Source: Ignavibacteriales bacterium (lineage in GTDB: Bacteria; Bacteroidota; Ignavibacteria; Ignavibacteriales; Melioribacteraceae). Taken from it: a stretch of 64,000 bases of DNA. Positions within the stretch are counted from its first letter, which is position 1. Each line of letters begins with the position of its first letter. The stretch lies in assembly GCA_016177735.1 (NCBI GenBank), contig JACOUS010000041.1, positions 47,880-111,879 on the forward strand, in the 5' to 3' direction. Under the pieces are notes generated by a model that saw nothing but the letters and a program-made list of their open reading frames with translations, searched no databases and had not been told where the DNA came from. The position numbers were made by a program, and so were the translations under genes. Shown piece after piece: positions 48,201 through 56,178 of this stretch.

Positions 48201-48879
48201 CACATTTAATTACGATGAAACAAGCAAAGAAGTACACGCGCTGAAAGAGAAGCTCAAAAATCTCGGTCCCGTTAATTTGCTTGCATATTCGGAATACGAA
48301 GAAGAAAAGAATCGTTTGGATTTTCTGCACAAGCAGAGAGATGATTTGATCGAATCCGAAAAAGACTTGATTAAAACCATAAATGAAATTAACGACACGG
48401 CGCAGAATTTATTTCTCGATACCTTCAATCAGATTCGACTAAATTTCATAAAGATTTTCCAAACATTGTTTAATGCAGAAGACGAGGCTGATCTCGTACT
48501 CGAAGAAAATGTTGATCCGCTTGAAGCGAAAATTGAAATTACAGCAAAGCCCAAAGGCAAAAGACCGACTTCAATCGAGCTTCTTTCCGGAGGAGAAAAA
48601 ACTTTGACGGCAACCGCTCTCCTCTTTGCAATTTATCTTGTAAAACCAAGCCCGTTCTGTATTCTCGATGAAGTTGATGCGCCGCTCGATGATGCAAACG
48701 TCGACCGTTTTACAAAGCTGTTAAAAGAATTCAGCAGTCGTACACAGTTTATAATTGTAACGCACAATAAAAGAACAATGGAATCTTCCGAAACTATGTA
48801 TGGCGTTACGATGCAAGAAGAAGGTGTTTCCAAATTGGTAGGCGTTAGATTTGAAGAGATACCGGATAACATGAATTGA
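45286..48879 (+). CDS. smc: Chromosome segregation protein SMC
   Basis: ATPase that condenses and organises the chromosome as a dimer. 1197 residues: N-terminal Walker A GPNGCGKTN (about 34-42), long coiled coils (170-500 and 680-1010), a central hinge domain (about 515-660), and the C-terminal ABC signature LLSGGEKTLTA (about 1100) with Walker B FCILDEVDAPLD. The start is TTG at 45286 with an AGGGCGG-like site before it. Ends two bases before the next gene's ATG, so the downstream phosphatase, methyltransferase and lipid A genes may be cotranscribed. Confidence 0.97.
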   Translation: MFLSKLEIFGFKSFANKTNINFNRGITGIVGPNGCGKTNIVDAIRWVLGEQKTTTLRSDKMENVIFNGTREKKPMGMSEVSLTLVNDLGILPTEYSEVTITRRIFRSGESEYLLNKNLCRLKDITNLFMDTGMGTNAYSVIELKMIETILSSKADERRRLFEEAAGVNKYKLRRRLSLKKLDDVKADLTRVNDIVSEVEKTVRSLERQAKRADQYTQIQSVLRDKELALSEREFALYHEKKDSLKNEIASLITRKDEIDVDIRKIENELIVYRGQINTIEIELQNKRNEISSSTDQLHQTQKNISVSEVRLNSLVSNHSRLEREITELKSQLDETVIEIENNESNLVTLNQKLEEKKSEISSNEQSILEKRSELEQKRTAQKKFNEERFELLKDISDKENLAAALKKEIASHTANIEKLNQKIQNITNRIAKTVGFVEELNNEKIDAEKKLSEAGLQITLREKEKAELENKLNSLKEKEIEEKTLLSSLKEKIGFLQTLISNLEGISKGSKVLLEDTEWSQKEKNIFAYVGNAQEEFRFALESALKSVLNNLLVENTEELQSAIDYLRNKDLGKASFYLLKNHVDRKKSLLDKISLFNTNRKIKKIEQASSFLGWAGNFVEAEKEWKPYFNQVLSHIAVVSDLKTAIELHNNFPDFGFTTLEGDIIQNNGYIEAGSLPKQDETIFGRKQLLENLKKEFPKHEANLEKLKSEIAATEEMLSSIDLKNLTDSEKLIANDIANIEKQISQLEFERRKADEEIDAAQKEIQELAEKSNLLDNQLGDTNNILESLQTQKENIDQQTGEFEKEFRAFEDEFGRLIDSQNTRKLELERLKGQINNTTDFISRSKNEKTSIQNGIQKRESDLLRNETETNELKETIEAMNFDLDTINSSRQILLKDENEIDGKLKSIKDEASQYERSLNELRDNRQEVSDNVHSFEIKESEINYKIETITQHVKENYSTDLELKQFEDLNTFNYDETSKEVHALKEKLKNLGPVNLLAYSEYEEEKNRLDFLHKQRDDLIESEKDLIKTINEINDTAQNLFLDTFNQIRLNFIKIFQTLFNAEDEADLVLEENVDPLEAKIEITAKPKGKRPTSIELLSGGEKTLTATALLFAIYLVKPSPFCILDEVDAPLDDANVDRFTKLLKEFSSRTQFIIVTHNKRTMESSETMYGVTMQEEGVSKLVGVRFEEIPDNMN

Positions 48880-48881
48880 TT

Positions 48882-49607
48882 ATGAGCAGCGAAAAGAACT
48901 TTAAAATATTTGTTGATTTCGACGGCACGATAACCAAGCGCGATGTGGGCGAAGCGATGTTTCTTGAATTCGGCGATGCAGCCGAAGCAAACATAATTGT
49001 TAAAGATTGGATTGGCGGAAAAATCAACGCCGCACAATCATGGGAACTTCTCTGCGCAACTGTAAAAAATTTCGACAAAGATAGATTCAATCTTTTCCTG
49101 AACGAAATAGAAATAGAACCGACATTTTTTGAATTTGTTGACTACTGCAAAACAAAGGGATTCGAAATTAGAATTTTGAGCGACGGACTCGATTACTATA
49201 TCAGCCGAATTTTAGAAAAAAATTCTCTTTCGCACATAGAAGTTTATTCGAACAAACTTTATGTTGACGGCGATAACCGTTTGATTCCCCTATTCCCTAC
49301 TACCGATGAAGAATGCAGACGATGTGCAAATTGCAAACGTAATCATGTATTAAATTTCAGCAGCGATGACGATTACTCCGTTTACATCGGCGATGGATAT
49401 TCCGATACATGTCCGGCGCAATTCTGCGATTTCATTTTTGCCAAACATTCACTTCTCAAATATTGCGAAACAAACAGAATAACCTTTTTCCCGTACAAAA
49501 ATTTTAACGACGTAAAAGAAAGACTCGAACAACTCGGCTCGAAAAAAAGAATAAAGAAAAGATATCAGGCACAGTTGAAACGAAACGAAGTTTACGTCCA
49601 AGGATAA
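48882..49607 (+). CDS. HAD-family phosphatase (MtnX-like)
   Basis: About 241 residues. Motif I VDFDGTITKRD (about 8-18) with the nucleophilic Asp, motif II in ILSDG, and GDGYSDTCPA (about 168-177) as motif IV identify the HAD IB subgroup, as in MtnX of methionine salvage. A Cys-rich segment CRRCANC (about 145) is an unusual addition that could bind a metal. Substrate is unproven because no other methionine-salvage gene is present here. ATG at 48882 is preferred over a TTG six bases upstream. Confidence 0.8.
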   Translation: MSSEKNFKIFVDFDGTITKRDVGEAMFLEFGDAAEANIIVKDWIGGKINAAQSWELLCATVKNFDKDRFNLFLNEIEIEPTFFEFVDYCKTKGFEIRILSDGLDYYISRILEKNSLSHIEVYSNKLYVDGDNRLIPLFPTTDEECRRCANCKRNHVLNFSSDDDYSVYIGDGYSDTCPAQFCDFIFAKHSLLKYCETNRITFFPYKNFNDVKERLEQLGSKKRIKKRYQAQLKRNEVYVQG

Positions 49608-49609
49608 TT

Positions 49610-50191
49610 ATGAAAAACATTTCGGAAATATTTTTTAAGTACAGAAGTTACACTCCCGTTCCGTTTGTAATTTTGATGCTCATTTTTCAGGAAGCAACAT
49701 TGGGCAGTCTTATTTTCGGGTTTGTAATTGCTGCTGCCGGAGAGTTTTTTCGTTTTTGGGGAGTCAGCTACGCCGGAAGTGAAACACGCACTACCGGTAC
49801 AGTCGGCGGAACATATCTCGTTGTATCGGGCGCATTTGCACACGTGCGCAACCCGCTCTACTTCGGCAACATGCTGATTTATGCCGGCATCGGAACGATG
49901 GCACTTGCATGGCATCCCTATTTACTTTTAGCGGCGATGATCTTTTTTTATTTCCAATATTATTCTATCATCAGCGAAGAAGAGAAATTCCTTACGCAAA
50001 AATTCGACAGCCAGTACACGGAGTATGTTAAAAAGGTACCGAGATGGATCCCTACTTTTGCCAAATACAAAAATCCCGGAATACCCCAGCCGGATTTCAA
50101 TCCAACGGCGGCGCTGAAATCGGAAAGCAGAACTCTTCAAGCCATTTCTTTAATTACTGTAATTCTTATAATATTTTATTTGGTAAAATAG
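49610..50191 (+). CDS. Isoprenylcysteine carboxyl methyltransferase-like membrane methyltransferase
   Basis: 193 residues with about four membrane helices. The C-terminal half has the ICMT/PEMT pattern: VRNPLYFGNMLIY (about 84-96), then EEEKFL and YTEYVKKVPRWIP (about 130-142), which bind S-adenosylmethionine. Substrate in bacteria is generally a lipid or small isoprenoid and is not known here. Two bases after the phosphatase gene and two before lpxB. Confidence 0.85.
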   Translation: MKNISEIFFKYRSYTPVPFVILMLIFQEATLGSLIFGFVIAAAGEFFRFWGVSYAGSETRTTGTVGGTYLVVSGAFAHVRNPLYFGNMLIYAGIGTMALAWHPYLLLAAMIFFYFQYYSIISEEEKFLTQKFDSQYTEYVKKVPRWIPTFAKYKNPGIPQPDFNPTAALKSESRTLQAISLITVILIIFYLVK

Positions 50192-50192
50192 A

Positions 50193-51329
50193 TTGAACAA
50201 AAAATTAATGATAATTGCCGGCGAAGCATCCGGCGATTTGCACGGTGCAAGTTTGATTAGAGAATTGAAAACGATTGATCCCGAAATAAAAGTTTACGGC
50301 ATCGGCGGCGATAGAATGATTGCACAAGGAATGACGGCACTTTACAATATCAGGCAAATGGCTTTTCTCGGTTTTGTGGAAGTTATCCGCCATCTGCCGT
50401 TCATTAAAAAAGTTCAACACGATTTGATTGCAAAAATTAATTCGGAAAATATTAACACGATTGTTTTAATCGATTACCCCGGTTTCAATCTTGATATTGC
50501 AAAGAAACTGCATGCGATGAATAAAAAATTAATTTATTACATCTCGCCGCAAGTTTGGGCTTGGGGAAAGGGAAGAATCAAAAAGATAAAAGAGATTATC
50601 GATAAAATGCTTGTCGTTTTCCCTTTTGAGGAAACGATGTACAAAGAAAACGGAGTTGATGCCCTTTACGTCGGGCATCCGTTGATTGAGCATATTGAGA
50701 ATTACAATTTCCTTTTGAAAGAAGAGTTGTACAAAAAATTTGATTTGGAAGTGAGCAAAGAGATTCTTCTTTTGATGCCGGGCAGTAGAAAACAAGAGAT
50801 AAAAAAAATATTTCCGGCGTGCATTGAAGCCGCAGAAAAATTAGCCGCGGATTTCAATATGCAGGTTGTTGTTGCTTGTGCGGAAAATATCGATGAGAAA
50901 TTTTTCTACGAGCACACAGATAAAAACAATTTCAAGATTGTGAAAGGATTCACATACGATCTTCTCAAACACTCGCGGTTCGGAATTGTAAAATCCGGAA
51001 CATCAACGCTCGAAGCGGGAGTTTTTCAGATGCCATTCATTGTCGTTTATTCTACTACTGCGTTGACTTACTTCATCGGGAAGATGCTCGTAAAAATTAA
51101 GAACATTGCAATGGCAAACATTATTCTCGGTGAAACGGTGATAGACGAGTTGATTCAAAACGATGTGAACGTTTCGAACATTTATGTGAAAGCAAGCAGA
51201 GTACTTCTCGATAAAGATTTGTATGCGGAAATAAAAAAGAAACTCGGCGGAATCAAAGCAAAACTCGGCGGTGCCGGTGCTTCAAAACGCGCCGCAGAAA
51301 TTATTCATGCAGAACTAAATGAAGCTTAA
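50193..51329 (+). CDS. lpxB: Lipid-A-disaccharide synthase
   Basis: Glycosyltransferase that joins UDP-diacylglucosamine and lipid X to form the lipid A disaccharide on the inner membrane. N-terminal GEASGDLHGA (about 7-16), IDYPGFNL, SPQVWAWGKGRIKKI (about 117-131) and LPGSRKQEI (about 190-198) are typical. 378 residues, normal. Start is TTG. Its last eleven bases overlap the acyltransferase gene. Confidence 0.95.
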   Translation: MNKKLMIIAGEASGDLHGASLIRELKTIDPEIKVYGIGGDRMIAQGMTALYNIRQMAFLGFVEVIRHLPFIKKVQHDLIAKINSENINTIVLIDYPGFNLDIAKKLHAMNKKLIYYISPQVWAWGKGRIKKIKEIIDKMLVVFPFEETMYKENGVDALYVGHPLIEHIENYNFLLKEELYKKFDLEVSKEILLLMPGSRKQEIKKIFPACIEAAEKLAADFNMQVVVACAENIDEKFFYEHTDKNNFKIVKGFTYDLLKHSRFGIVKSGTSTLEAGVFQMPFIVVYSTTALTYFIGKMLVKIKNIAMANIILGETVIDELIQNDVNVSNIYVKASRVLLDKDLYAEIKKKLGGIKAKLGGAGASKRAAEIIHAELNEA

Positions 51330-51984
51330 CGGTCTGCAAAAAGATTTTTTACGAAGTATCGGTTTACGATTTGCAAGTTTTTTAATTAATGTTCTTTTAA
51401 GCACTGTAAAAATAAAATTCAAAAACCGGCAAGCGGTTGAATCGCTTTACGAAAAAGAGCAAAATTTTGTTTCGGCATTCTGGCACGGTTCGATGCTGAC
51501 CGGCTGGTACATTCACCGCGGTAAAAATTTTGCGGCTCTTGTAAGCAAAAGCAAAGACGGCGATGTTCTTTCGCAAATTTTGAAAAGCTGGGAATACAAT
51601 GTTGTCCGCGGTTCAAGCCATGTCGGCGGAAAAGAAGCTTTGGAAATGCTGGTAAATCTCGTAAACCAAAATTTCAATCTTGCAATTACTCCGGATGGAC
51701 CGACCGGACCGATTCATAAAATGAAAGCCGGCGCAGTAATTACCGCCAAAAAATGTAATGTGCCGCTCGTGTTGACCGGCATCGGATGTAAAAATAAATT
51801 TGTTCTTAAAAGCTGGGATAAATTTGAAATACCAAAACCGTTTGCAGAAGTGAACGTTATTTATTCCGAACCGATTTATATAAATGAAAATTTGAGTTAC
51901 GAAGAAACATCAAATAAAATTCATGAGTGTGAAGACTTACTGAATAAATTACAAAAGGAAGCTTTGGAAACTTGCTCAACTTAG
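51319..51984 (+). CDS. Lysophospholipid acyltransferase-like protein (DUF374)
   Basis: 221 residues of the DUF374 group, related to the LpxL/glycerolipid acyltransferase fold. One hydrophobic segment near the N-terminus; FWHGSML (about 54-60) includes the His that replaces the HxxxxD motif's His, and ITPDGPTGP (about 120-128) is the conserved block. It lies between lpxB and lpxK and overlaps both (eleven and thirteen bases), so it very probably adds an acyl chain to lipid A or a precursor. Exact chain unknown. Confidence 0.85.
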   Translation: MKLNGLQKDFLRSIGLRFASFLINVLLSTVKIKFKNRQAVESLYEKEQNFVSAFWHGSMLTGWYIHRGKNFAALVSKSKDGDVLSQILKSWEYNVVRGSSHVGGKEALEMLVNLVNQNFNLAITPDGPTGPIHKMKAGAVITAKKCNVPLVLTGIGCKNKFVLKSWDKFEIPKPFAEVNVIYSEPIYINENLSYEETSNKIHECEDLLNKLQKEALETCST

Positions 51985-53024
51985 TAAGATTAATATTGTC
52001 CCCGTTAACTTTTATATATGCTTTTTTAGTGAGAGCAAGAAACTTCTGTTTCGATAAAGGATTATTTCACATAACAAAAGTAAACGCATTGGTAATCTCT
52101 GTAGGAAATATTACTGTCGGCGGTTCCGGTAAAACTCCGGCTGTAATTTTTCTTTCGGAACTTTTACGAAAGCAGAAAAGGAATGCCGGAATTTTAAGCC
52201 GCGGCTACGGAAGAACTTCGAGCGGATATCTGCTCGTATCGGACGGCAAATCGATCAAAGTTAATGTAGATGAGAGCAGCGACGAGATGTACATGGTCTG
52301 CGATGAAACAAAAGCACCGGCAGCCGTTTCCGAAAGAAGAGTTGAAGGCGCAAAAAAATTGGTTCACGATACCGGCGTTGATACAATAATTCTTGATGAT
52401 GCATTCCAGCACAGATGGATTTACAGAGATATCGATATCGTGATGATCGATCAAAGATTTTTAATAAAGCACGCAAGTGTTGATCAGAAAATTCTGCCGC
52501 TTGGTACGATGCGCGAACCGTTCGATTCGCTCAGCCGTGCCGGGGTAATTATTATCAACCGGAAATTTTCGGAGAAAGAAAATATTCCCGAAAAACTTCA
52601 ACATCATTTTCTGAACAAAAAAGTTTTTCACGGCTATTACAGAGCGCAAGGAATTTATGATTTGAAAACTCATCACGAGTTTAAGATGGAAGAATTTAGT
52701 GGACAGAAAAGTTTGGTTGTGTGCGGTATAGCGCGCCCGTACTCATTTCTGAACGTGCTCGAAAAAAATAATTTTGATATCACAAACAAAATGCTTTTTA
52801 CCGATCACAAAAATTATACTTTAAAAGAAATACAAGCGATCAGAAAAAAATTTTACGATACCAATGCTTACTCGGTACTGACAACCCAAAAGGATGCAGT
52901 AAAGTTGAAAAAGTTCTCAAAAGAACTTGACGACATTGATATTTATTATCTGAAGATCGAATTACAACTCGAAGAACATGAAGAGTTCGAAGAGTTAATA
53001 ATAAAAAACCTCATCCGTGCATAA
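51972..53024 (+). CDS. lpxK: Tetraacyldisaccharide 4'-kinase
   Basis: Phosphorylates the lipid A disaccharide at the 4' position. 350 residues: N-terminal membrane-associated helix (8-20), P-loop VGGSGKTPAVIFL (about 49-61), DDAFQHRWIYRDIDIV (about 137-152), and the later HHEF/DHKNYTLKEI region. Start TTG inside the acyltransferase gene. Last gene of the lipid A cluster. Confidence 0.95.
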   Translation: MLNLVRLILSPLTFIYAFLVRARNFCFDKGLFHITKVNALVISVGNITVGGSGKTPAVIFLSELLRKQKRNAGILSRGYGRTSSGYLLVSDGKSIKVNVDESSDEMYMVCDETKAPAAVSERRVEGAKKLVHDTGVDTIILDDAFQHRWIYRDIDIVMIDQRFLIKHASVDQKILPLGTMREPFDSLSRAGVIIINRKFSEKENIPEKLQHHFLNKKVFHGYYRAQGIYDLKTHHEFKMEEFSGQKSLVVCGIARPYSFLNVLEKNNFDITNKMLFTDHKNYTLKEIQAIRKKFYDTNAYSVLTTQKDAVKLKKFSKELDDIDIYYLKIELQLEEHEEFEELIIKNLIRA

Positions 53025-53038
53025 CGGTACTGTTCTCT

Positions 53039-53150
53039 ATAGGTTAACTGAGGTTCCGCAAATTGCGGCTAAAGCCGTTTTTGTTATAGTTAATTTATCC
53101 CAGCATTGGCTGGGACTTTAGTCCCTTTTGCGTAACACGGTTGTTTACTA
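53039..53150. repeat. Intergenic palindrome cluster before ppdK
   Basis: The 235-base gap between lpxK and ppdK contains two pairs of overlapping short palindromes: CCGCAA/TTGCGG (53056-53068) overlapping CGGCT/AGCCG (53066-53077), and CCCAGC/GCTGGG (53099-53114) overlapping GGGACT/AGTCCC (53112-53125). In each pair the shared bases allow only one hairpin at a time. Similar flanks ending CTATAG lie on both sides. Likely a dispersed repeat; a regulatory role is possible. Confidence 0.5.
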
Positions 53151-53259
53151 TAGAAGTCGATATCACAATCAGAGTATTGATTGTTCTGGAAAATACTGAG
53201 GAAAAAATAAATCAGTACAATTAACAAGAAAAGAAACATAATCTAATCGGAGGAACGAC

Positions 53260-56049
53260 ATGGCAAAAAGTAAAACAGCCAAGTATGTTTATTTCTTCGG
53301 CGGCAAAAAAGCCGAAGGCAAAGCTGATATGAAAGAACTTCTGGGCGGCAAAGGTGCCAACCTTGCCGAAATGGTTAACATTGGTCTGCCGGTTCCGGCT
53401 GGCTTTACAATCACAACTGAAGTTTGTACTTCATATTATAAAAACAACAAAAAATATCCCAAAGAACTTGAGAAACAAGTTAAAGATGCACTCGCAAAAG
53501 TTGAAAAAGAAATGGGCGCAAAATTCGGCGATTCAAAAAATCCATTGCTCGTTTCGGTTCGTTCGGGTGCCCGCGCTTCGATGCCCGGCATGATGGAAAC
53601 AATTCTCAACGTTGGATTAAACAACACAACCCGCGAAGCTTTGATCGCTAAAACCGGCAATGCACGTTTCGTGTATGATTCACACCGCCGCCTTATCCAA
53701 ATGTATTCCGATGTTGTGATGGAAAAAGCAGCCGGCATCGAACCCGTAGAAGGAAAAGGCGTTCGCCAGCAGTTGGAAAAAGAATTGCATAAAATGAAAG
53801 AGTCTCGCGGCGTTCAAAACGATACCGATTTGACCGCAGAAGATTTGAAAGAGTTGATCGAAATCTACAAAGCAAAAGTTCAAGAAGTTCTCGGCAAACC
53901 TTTCCCTGAAAACCCGATGGAACAAATGTGGGGCGCTGTTGCAGCAGTATTCCAAAGCTGGATGGGCAAACGCGCTATCGCTTACAGAAGATTTGAAGGA
54001 ATACCCGACGAGTGGGGTACTGCCGTTAACGTTCAATCTATGGTGTTCGGAAACATGGGCGATACATCTGCAACAGGCGTTGCATTTACACGCAACCCGG
54101 CAACCGGGCAAAATTATTTCTACGGCGAATGGTTACCGAATGCTCAAGGCGAAGATGTTGTTGCCGGTATCAGAACTCCGAACCCGATTAATGAAGTTGG
54201 AAAAACAGAACACACTGCTCACCTTCCTTCTCTTGAAACAGCAATGGTGCCGACATATAAAGAGCTTCACAAAATTCAGCGCTTGCTCGAAAAACATTAT
54301 CATGATATGCTCGATATCGAATTCACAATTCAAGAAGGCAGACTTTATATGCTTCAGTGCCGTGTTGGAAAAAGAAACGGTCCGGCGGCTGTAAAGATGG
54401 CACTCGATATGTTCAAAGAAAAATTGATCACAAAAGAAGATGCTGTAATGCGAGTTCAACCGGCACAGTTGGATGAACTTCTTCACCCGATTATTGATCC
54501 GGCAGCAGAAAAAGATACAACAACAATTGCAAAAGGTTTGCCGGCTGGTCCCGGCGGTGCAAGCGGACAAGTCGTATTCTCTGCCGCTGATGCAGTTGCG
54601 TGGGCAAAAGAAGGCAAGCGGGTAATTCTTGTACGCGAAGAAACAAATCCCGAAGACATCGAAGGAATGCGCGCCGCACAAGCAATATTAACCGGACGCG
54701 GTGGAATGACATCGCACGCAGCACTCGTTGCGCGCGGATGGGGCAAATGCTGTATCGTTGGCGCCGGTTCCGTAAAAATTAATTATCATGAAAAATATTT
54801 TACTGCCGGCAACACAACGGTTAAAGAAGGCGATTGGCTTACACTCAACGGTTCAAAAGGAACTGTTTATGTCGGTGAACTACCGATGAAAAAAGTTGCC
54901 GAAGAAAACCCCGACTTCCAGGCTTTTATGAAATTGTGTGATCAAATAAGAAAATTAAAAGTGAGAACAAATGCAGATACACCTGAAGATGCCGCACGTG
55001 CAAGAGCTTTCGGCGCAGAAGGTATCGGTCTTTTCAGAACAGAACACATGTTCTACGGCAAAAACTCGGAAGAACCGTTGTTCAAACTCCGCAAGATGAT
55101 TCATTCAAAAAGTGTTGAAGAAAGAAGAAACGCTTTGGATGAACTCTTCCCTCATGTTAAGAATGATGTTAAAGGAACTCTTGCCGCAATGGACGGATTC
55201 CCGGTAACATTCAGAACACTCGATCCGCCGCTTCATGAATTTGTTCCAAGCAGAACGGATGAAAGAGAAAAACTTGCCGCAAGTCTGGGCATTTCTCTCG
55301 ATGAATTGAACAAACGTGCAGATTCGCTTCATGAAAATAATCCGATGATGGGACACCGCGGAGTTCGTCTCGGAATTACGTATCCCGAAATTACCGAAAT
55401 GCAAGTACGTGCTATCTTTGAAGCTACTGCAGAATTACTTGCAGAAGGTCAAAAACCTTTCCCCGAAATTATGATTCCGGTTACATGCCATGTTAACGAA
55501 ATCAAACATCAGTACGAAATCGTTAATAAAGTTCACGCCGAAGTCTGTGCAAAATTCGGATTAAAGAAAATTGCACACTTAACCGGAACAATGATTGAAA
55601 TTCCGCGCGCCGCATTGACTGCAGATAAAATTGCCGAAGTTGCTCAATTCTTCTCGTTCGGTACAAACGATTTAACACAAATGGGCTTCGGATTTTCGCG
55701 CGACGATATCGGCGCTTTCTTGCCGGATTATCTCGATAAGAAAATTCTTCCCGAAGATCCGTTCCAGTCTATTGATCAAGCCGCTATCGGTAAACTTATG
55801 CAGATCGGTGTTGAAGGCGGACGTTCGACAAGACCGGATCTCAAAGTTGGTATTTGCGGCGAACACGGCGGCGAACCGAAATCCGTTGAGTTCTGCCACA
55901 AGATCGGTTTGAACTACGTAAGCTGTTCACCGTTCCGCGTTCCGATTGCAAGACTCGCAGCAGCTCAAGCCGCTGTTAAAGAAATGAGATCGGCAAAAAC
56001 AACTGCTAAAAAAGTTGTTGTTAAAAAGAAAGTAAGCAAGAAAAAATAA
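53260..56049 (+). CDS. ppdK: Pyruvate, phosphate dikinase
   Basis: Interconverts pyruvate, ATP and Pi with PEP, AMP and PPi. N-terminal nucleotide-binding domain (1-350) with KGANLAEM and SVRSGARASMPGMM; swivelling phosphohistidine domain with GGMTSHAALVARGWGKCC (His near 485); C-terminal PEP domain with GTNDLTQM and the catalytic Cys in GICGEHGGEP (about 865). 929 residues, about 40 more than usual, because of a Lys-rich tail (last 25 residues). Strong GGAGG site. The PPi made or used matches the membrane pyrophosphatase in this window. Confidence 0.97.
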   Translation: MAKSKTAKYVYFFGGKKAEGKADMKELLGGKGANLAEMVNIGLPVPAGFTITTEVCTSYYKNNKKYPKELEKQVKDALAKVEKEMGAKFGDSKNPLLVSVRSGARASMPGMMETILNVGLNNTTREALIAKTGNARFVYDSHRRLIQMYSDVVMEKAAGIEPVEGKGVRQQLEKELHKMKESRGVQNDTDLTAEDLKELIEIYKAKVQEVLGKPFPENPMEQMWGAVAAVFQSWMGKRAIAYRRFEGIPDEWGTAVNVQSMVFGNMGDTSATGVAFTRNPATGQNYFYGEWLPNAQGEDVVAGIRTPNPINEVGKTEHTAHLPSLETAMVPTYKELHKIQRLLEKHYHDMLDIEFTIQEGRLYMLQCRVGKRNGPAAVKMALDMFKEKLITKEDAVMRVQPAQLDELLHPIIDPAAEKDTTTIAKGLPAGPGGASGQVVFSAADAVAWAKEGKRVILVREETNPEDIEGMRAAQAILTGRGGMTSHAALVARGWGKCCIVGAGSVKINYHEKYFTAGNTTVKEGDWLTLNGSKGTVYVGELPMKKVAEENPDFQAFMKLCDQIRKLKVRTNADTPEDAARARAFGAEGIGLFRTEHMFYGKNSEEPLFKLRKMIHSKSVEERRNALDELFPHVKNDVKGTLAAMDGFPVTFRTLDPPLHEFVPSRTDEREKLAASLGISLDELNKRADSLHENNPMMGHRGVRLGITYPEITEMQVRAIFEATAELLAEGQKPFPEIMIPVTCHVNEIKHQYEIVNKVHAEVCAKFGLKKIAHLTGTMIEIPRAALTADKIAEVAQFFSFGTNDLTQMGFGFSRDDIGAFLPDYLDKKILPEDPFQSIDQAAIGKLMQIGVEGGRSTRPDLKVGICGEHGGEPKSVEFCHKIGLNYVSCSPFRVPIARLAAAQAAVKEMRSAKTTAKKVVVKKKVSKKK

Positions 56050-56056
56050 GTTATAA

Positions 56057-56161
56057 TTCTGAGTCCTCCCGATTTTTATCGGGAGGGCGAGGAATCCCGA
56101 ATTAACTGATACGGGATTCTTCTCCGAAGGAGTCCTTCGGACGACTTTTTGTTACTCAGAA
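56057..56161. repeat. Three consecutive hairpins enclosed by an 8-bp inverted repeat; also acts as terminator of ppdK
   Basis: Stem 1 CCTCCCGAT/ATCGGGAGG (56065-56086), stem 2 GAATCCCG/CGGGATTC (56092-56119), stem 3 TCCGAAGGA/TCCTTCGGA (56123-56141) followed by a T run. The whole is bounded by TTCTGAGT (56057-56064) and its reverse complement ACTCAGAA (56154-56161), giving a possible four-way structure. Confidence 0.6.
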
Positions 56162-56178
56162 AAATAGAAGGAGAATAA

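Noticed and set aside
54133..54681. 182-codon minus-strand frame inside ppdK
   Set aside because: Antisense shadow of a highly conserved coding sequence.
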